Below are positions 62,268-64,000 of a stretch of DNA of 64,000 bases, piece by piece. A program made the position numbers and the translations under genes. Under the pieces are notes generated by a model, which saw nothing but the letters and a program-made list of their open reading frames with translations, did not search any database and was not told the DNA's origin. The stretch lies in contig UQWS01000009.1 of assembly GCA_900544875.1 (NCBI GenBank), positions 1 to 64,000 of the forward strand. The letters run 5' to 3'. Source of the stretch: an uncultured Collinsella sp. GTDB taxonomy: Bacteria > Actinomycetota > Coriobacteriia > Coriobacteriales > Coriobacteriaceae. Positions within the stretch are counted from its first letter, which is position 1. Each line of letters starts with the position of its first letter.

Positions 62268-63647
62268 CTAATGCACAAACATGCGCACGAACTTGTGCTT
62301 CCAGCTTGCATAAGGGGCATAGCGGAATGGCACGTCCAACCACGTTGCCTTGTTCACGATGCTCTTCTTGTGGCTAAACGTATCGAAGCTCTCGCGTCCA
62401 TGGTACTGTCCCATACCGCTCGCCCCCATGCCGCCAAAGCCCATATGGCTCGTGGCCAAATGCATAATGGTGTCATTAACACAGCCACCACCAAAGGGCA
62501 CGTAACGCACAAAGCGCTGCTGAACCGCACAGTCCTGGCTAAAGATATACAGGGCCAGCGGCGTCGGACGATCCGTAATAAACGCTTCGGCCTCGTCTAG
62601 GCTCTCAAACGTCAGCACCGGCAAGATGGGACCGAAGATCTCCTCCTGCATCACGGCGTCATCGGGGGTCACGCCGTCCAAAATCGTCGGCTCGATCTTG
62701 AGCGAAGCCTCGCGCGCGGCACCTCCAAGCACGACCTTATCGGGATCGATCAGCCCGCGCACGCGCGCAAAATGCTTGGCGTTGACGATATGCCCGTAGT
62801 CCTCATTGTCGAGCGGATGCTCGCCAAACATGCGGCGGACCTCCTCCTTGATGAGGCCCAGCAGCTCGTCGCGCACGCTCGTATCGACCAGCAGGTAGTC
62901 GGGTGCCACGCAGGTCTGCCCCACGTTGAGCCATTTACCAAAGGCGATACGCCGTGCCGCAACCTTCAAGTTTGCCGTCGCATCCACGATGCAGGGACTC
63001 TTTTCGCCCAGCTCAAGCGTCACGGGCGTAAGGTTTTTACTTGCGCGCTCCATGACGAGCTTGCCGACCGGAACGCTACCGGTAAAGAAGATCTTGTCCC
63101 AGCACTCGTCGAGCAGTGCTTCGTTCTCGGCGCGACCGCCCTCGACAACCGTCACCAGGCACGGATCAAATGCCTCTTCACAGATTTGCTTGAGCACCGC
63201 GTTCGATGCCGGAGCATATGCGCTCGGCTTGATGACCACGGTATTGCCCGCGGCAAGGGCGCCGGCGAGTGGCTCGAGCGTCAGCAAAAACGGGTAGTTC
63301 CACGGAGCCATGATGAGTGTGACGCCATAGGGCACGGCCTGCGTCTTGCACACACTCACGGCGTTGGCGAGGTCACACGGACGCAGACGCGGGCGACTCC
63401 ATCGAGCCACATGCGCAATCTGATGTCGAATCTCGGAAAGCGAGGTGCCGATCTCGCACATATACGCCTCGTCATGTGACTTTCCCAAATCGGTCTGGAG
63501 CGCATGGACAATATCGGCCTCGTGGGCCCGTACCGCATCGCGTAAACTCACGAGCGCACGACGCCGAGCATCGACATCAAACGTGGCGTGCGTCTTAAAG
63601 TAGGCGCGCTGGTCGCCGACGATGCGCGCAATTTCCTCGGTGTTCAT
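62268..63647 (-). CDS. NAD(P)-dependent aldehyde dehydrogenase
   Basis: The 459-aa enzyme has MAPWNYPFLLTLEPLAGALA, KPSAYAP, FFTGSVPVGKLVM, catalytic Glu in LELGEKSP and catalytic Cys in GQTCVAPDY, with the terminal KSIV...YKS-like end. It resembles class 3 or YwdH-type aldehyde dehydrogenases acting on medium-chain or aromatic aldehydes. It follows the Fe-ADH gene by 8 nt on the minus strand, so an alcohol-aldehyde-acid route is implied. Confidence 0.93.
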   Translation of the reverse strand: MNTEEIARIVGDQRAYFKTHATFDVDARRRALVSLRDAVRAHEADIVHALQTDLGKSHDEAYMCEIGTSLSEIRHQIAHVARWSRPRLRPCDLANAVSVCKTQAVPYGVTLIMAPWNYPFLLTLEPLAGALAAGNTVVIKPSAYAPASNAVLKQICEEAFDPCLVTVVEGGRAENEALLDECWDKIFFTGSVPVGKLVMERASKNLTPVTLELGEKSPCIVDATANLKVAARRIAFGKWLNVGQTCVAPDYLLVDTSVRDELLGLIKEEVRRMFGEHPLDNEDYGHIVNAKHFARVRGLIDPDKVVLGGAAREASLKIEPTILDGVTPDDAVMQEEIFGPILPVLTFESLDEAEAFITDRPTPLALYIFSQDCAVQQRFVRYVPFGGGCVNDTIMHLATSHMGFGGMGASGMGQYHGRESFDTFSHKKSIVNKATWLDVPFRYAPYASWKHKFVRMFVH

Positions 63648-63655
63648 GGACCCTC

Positions 63656-64000
63656 CTAGTTCTCGTCCTCAAACATACCACCCGCAACGACCTCGTACAT
63701 ACGCTCGAGCTCCAAACGGTCCATCAAAAGTGGAACGGGGTATAGCGGATTGGCCTCGGCATCGGCATGGGCCGCCATTTGCGGAATATCGGAGCGGCGA
63801 ATACCCGAGACATATTTGGGGATTCCCAGGGCCTCGTTCATGCGGTCAACCCAATCGATAAAGGCCTCGGCCGCCAGGCTGTCCTGCGCGGTAGCCGGCG
63901 CAATGCCCGCCATGCGAGCAAGATCGGCAAGCTTGGGGGCGGCGGCGTCACCATAAGCGCGAAGCATGTGCGGCAGGATAATCGCGTTCGCCAAACCGTG
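63656..64000 (-). CDS. iron-containing alcohol dehydrogenase, C-terminal part
   Basis: Only the last 115 or so codons lie inside the window; the 5' part is cut by the right edge. HGLANAIILPHMLRA is the Fe-ADH metal-binding helix (His), and the C-terminal PKYVSGIRRSDIPQMAAHAD and ANPLYPVPLLMDRLELERMY match the family. It probably converts an alcohol and aldehyde with NAD(P), in one unit with the ALDH gene. Confidence 0.9.
   Translation of the reverse strand, partial: HGLANAIILPHMLRAYGDAAAPKLADLARMAGIAPATAQDSLAAEAFIDWVDRMNEALGIPKYVSGIRRSDIPQMAAHADAEANPLYPVPLLMDRLELERMYEVVAGGMFEDEN

Noticed and set aside
62101..62343. Small basic frame overlapping the HIRAN gene and ALDH gap
   Set aside because: Its second half is an out-of-frame copy of the HIRAN gene, and no ribosome site supports it.

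Overview
The window is high-GC bacterial DNA with dense, short-gap genes on both strands, a CCA-encoding tRNA-Leu and gut-anaerobe metabolism: a lactate dehydrogenase/Etf complex, class II aldolase, KDG permease and Fe-ADH/ALDH pair. No rRNA, prophage or CRISPR array is present. The content and style fit a Coriobacteriia gut actinobacterium, most likely Collinsella-like; this is inferred from gene families, not from a marker-gene comparison.

Layout. 1-2.4 kb: an XRE membrane regulator with a dyad operator, then the infC-rpmI-rplT translation operon (minus), whose leader carries a terminator-like hairpin and whose first gene seems to start at AUA. 2.5-2.9 kb: tRNA-Leu(CAA) with a duplicated 3' end plus terminator. 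2.9-12.2 kb (minus): a transglutaminase-like protein, tandem hairpin repeats, fba, then recJ/recQ-type fusion - (p)ppGpp synthetase/hydrolase - MBL hydrolase. 12.4-15 kb: a bile-acid:Na+ symporter-family carrier, DUF4931 and cutC. 15.1-16.9 kb: a PadR-controlled DUF1700 operon whose third gene is cut short, followed by IS110-type debris. 17-21.8 kb: complete livKHMGF branched-chain amino acid ABC operon. 22.3-31.4 kb: hom, an SDR, a palindromic repeat array, a CPA2 antiporter, purL and an EamA transporter. 31.5-35.9 kb: diguanylate cyclase, kdgT, azlCD and an HD protein. 35.9-39.6 kb: an FAD-linked dehydrogenase with EtfB and a ferredoxin-EtfA fusion. 39.9-43.1 kb: five small or secreted genes of unknown function, including a LAxTG-anchored protein. 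44-49.7 kb: a three-gene module, TerB_N/TerB_C protein, BrxD-like ATPase and Lhr/BrxHI-like helicase. 49.7-64 kb: a spermidine-synthase-like protein, Elp3, an XRE/DUF4097 pair, two methyltransferases (one TrmB), a DUF3516-type helicase, DUF2130, a metallophosphoesterase, a HIRAN protein, ALDH and a truncated Fe-ADH.

Best candidates for unusual biology: the stand-alone TerB-BrxD-BrxHI module (44035-49653), the RecJ-helicase fusion (8875-12162), the AUA-started infC with a leader attenuator (2308-2364), the six-copy alternating palindromic array (24723-24892), and the secreted-protein cluster (39906-43111). All functions are read from motifs; no database search was run.
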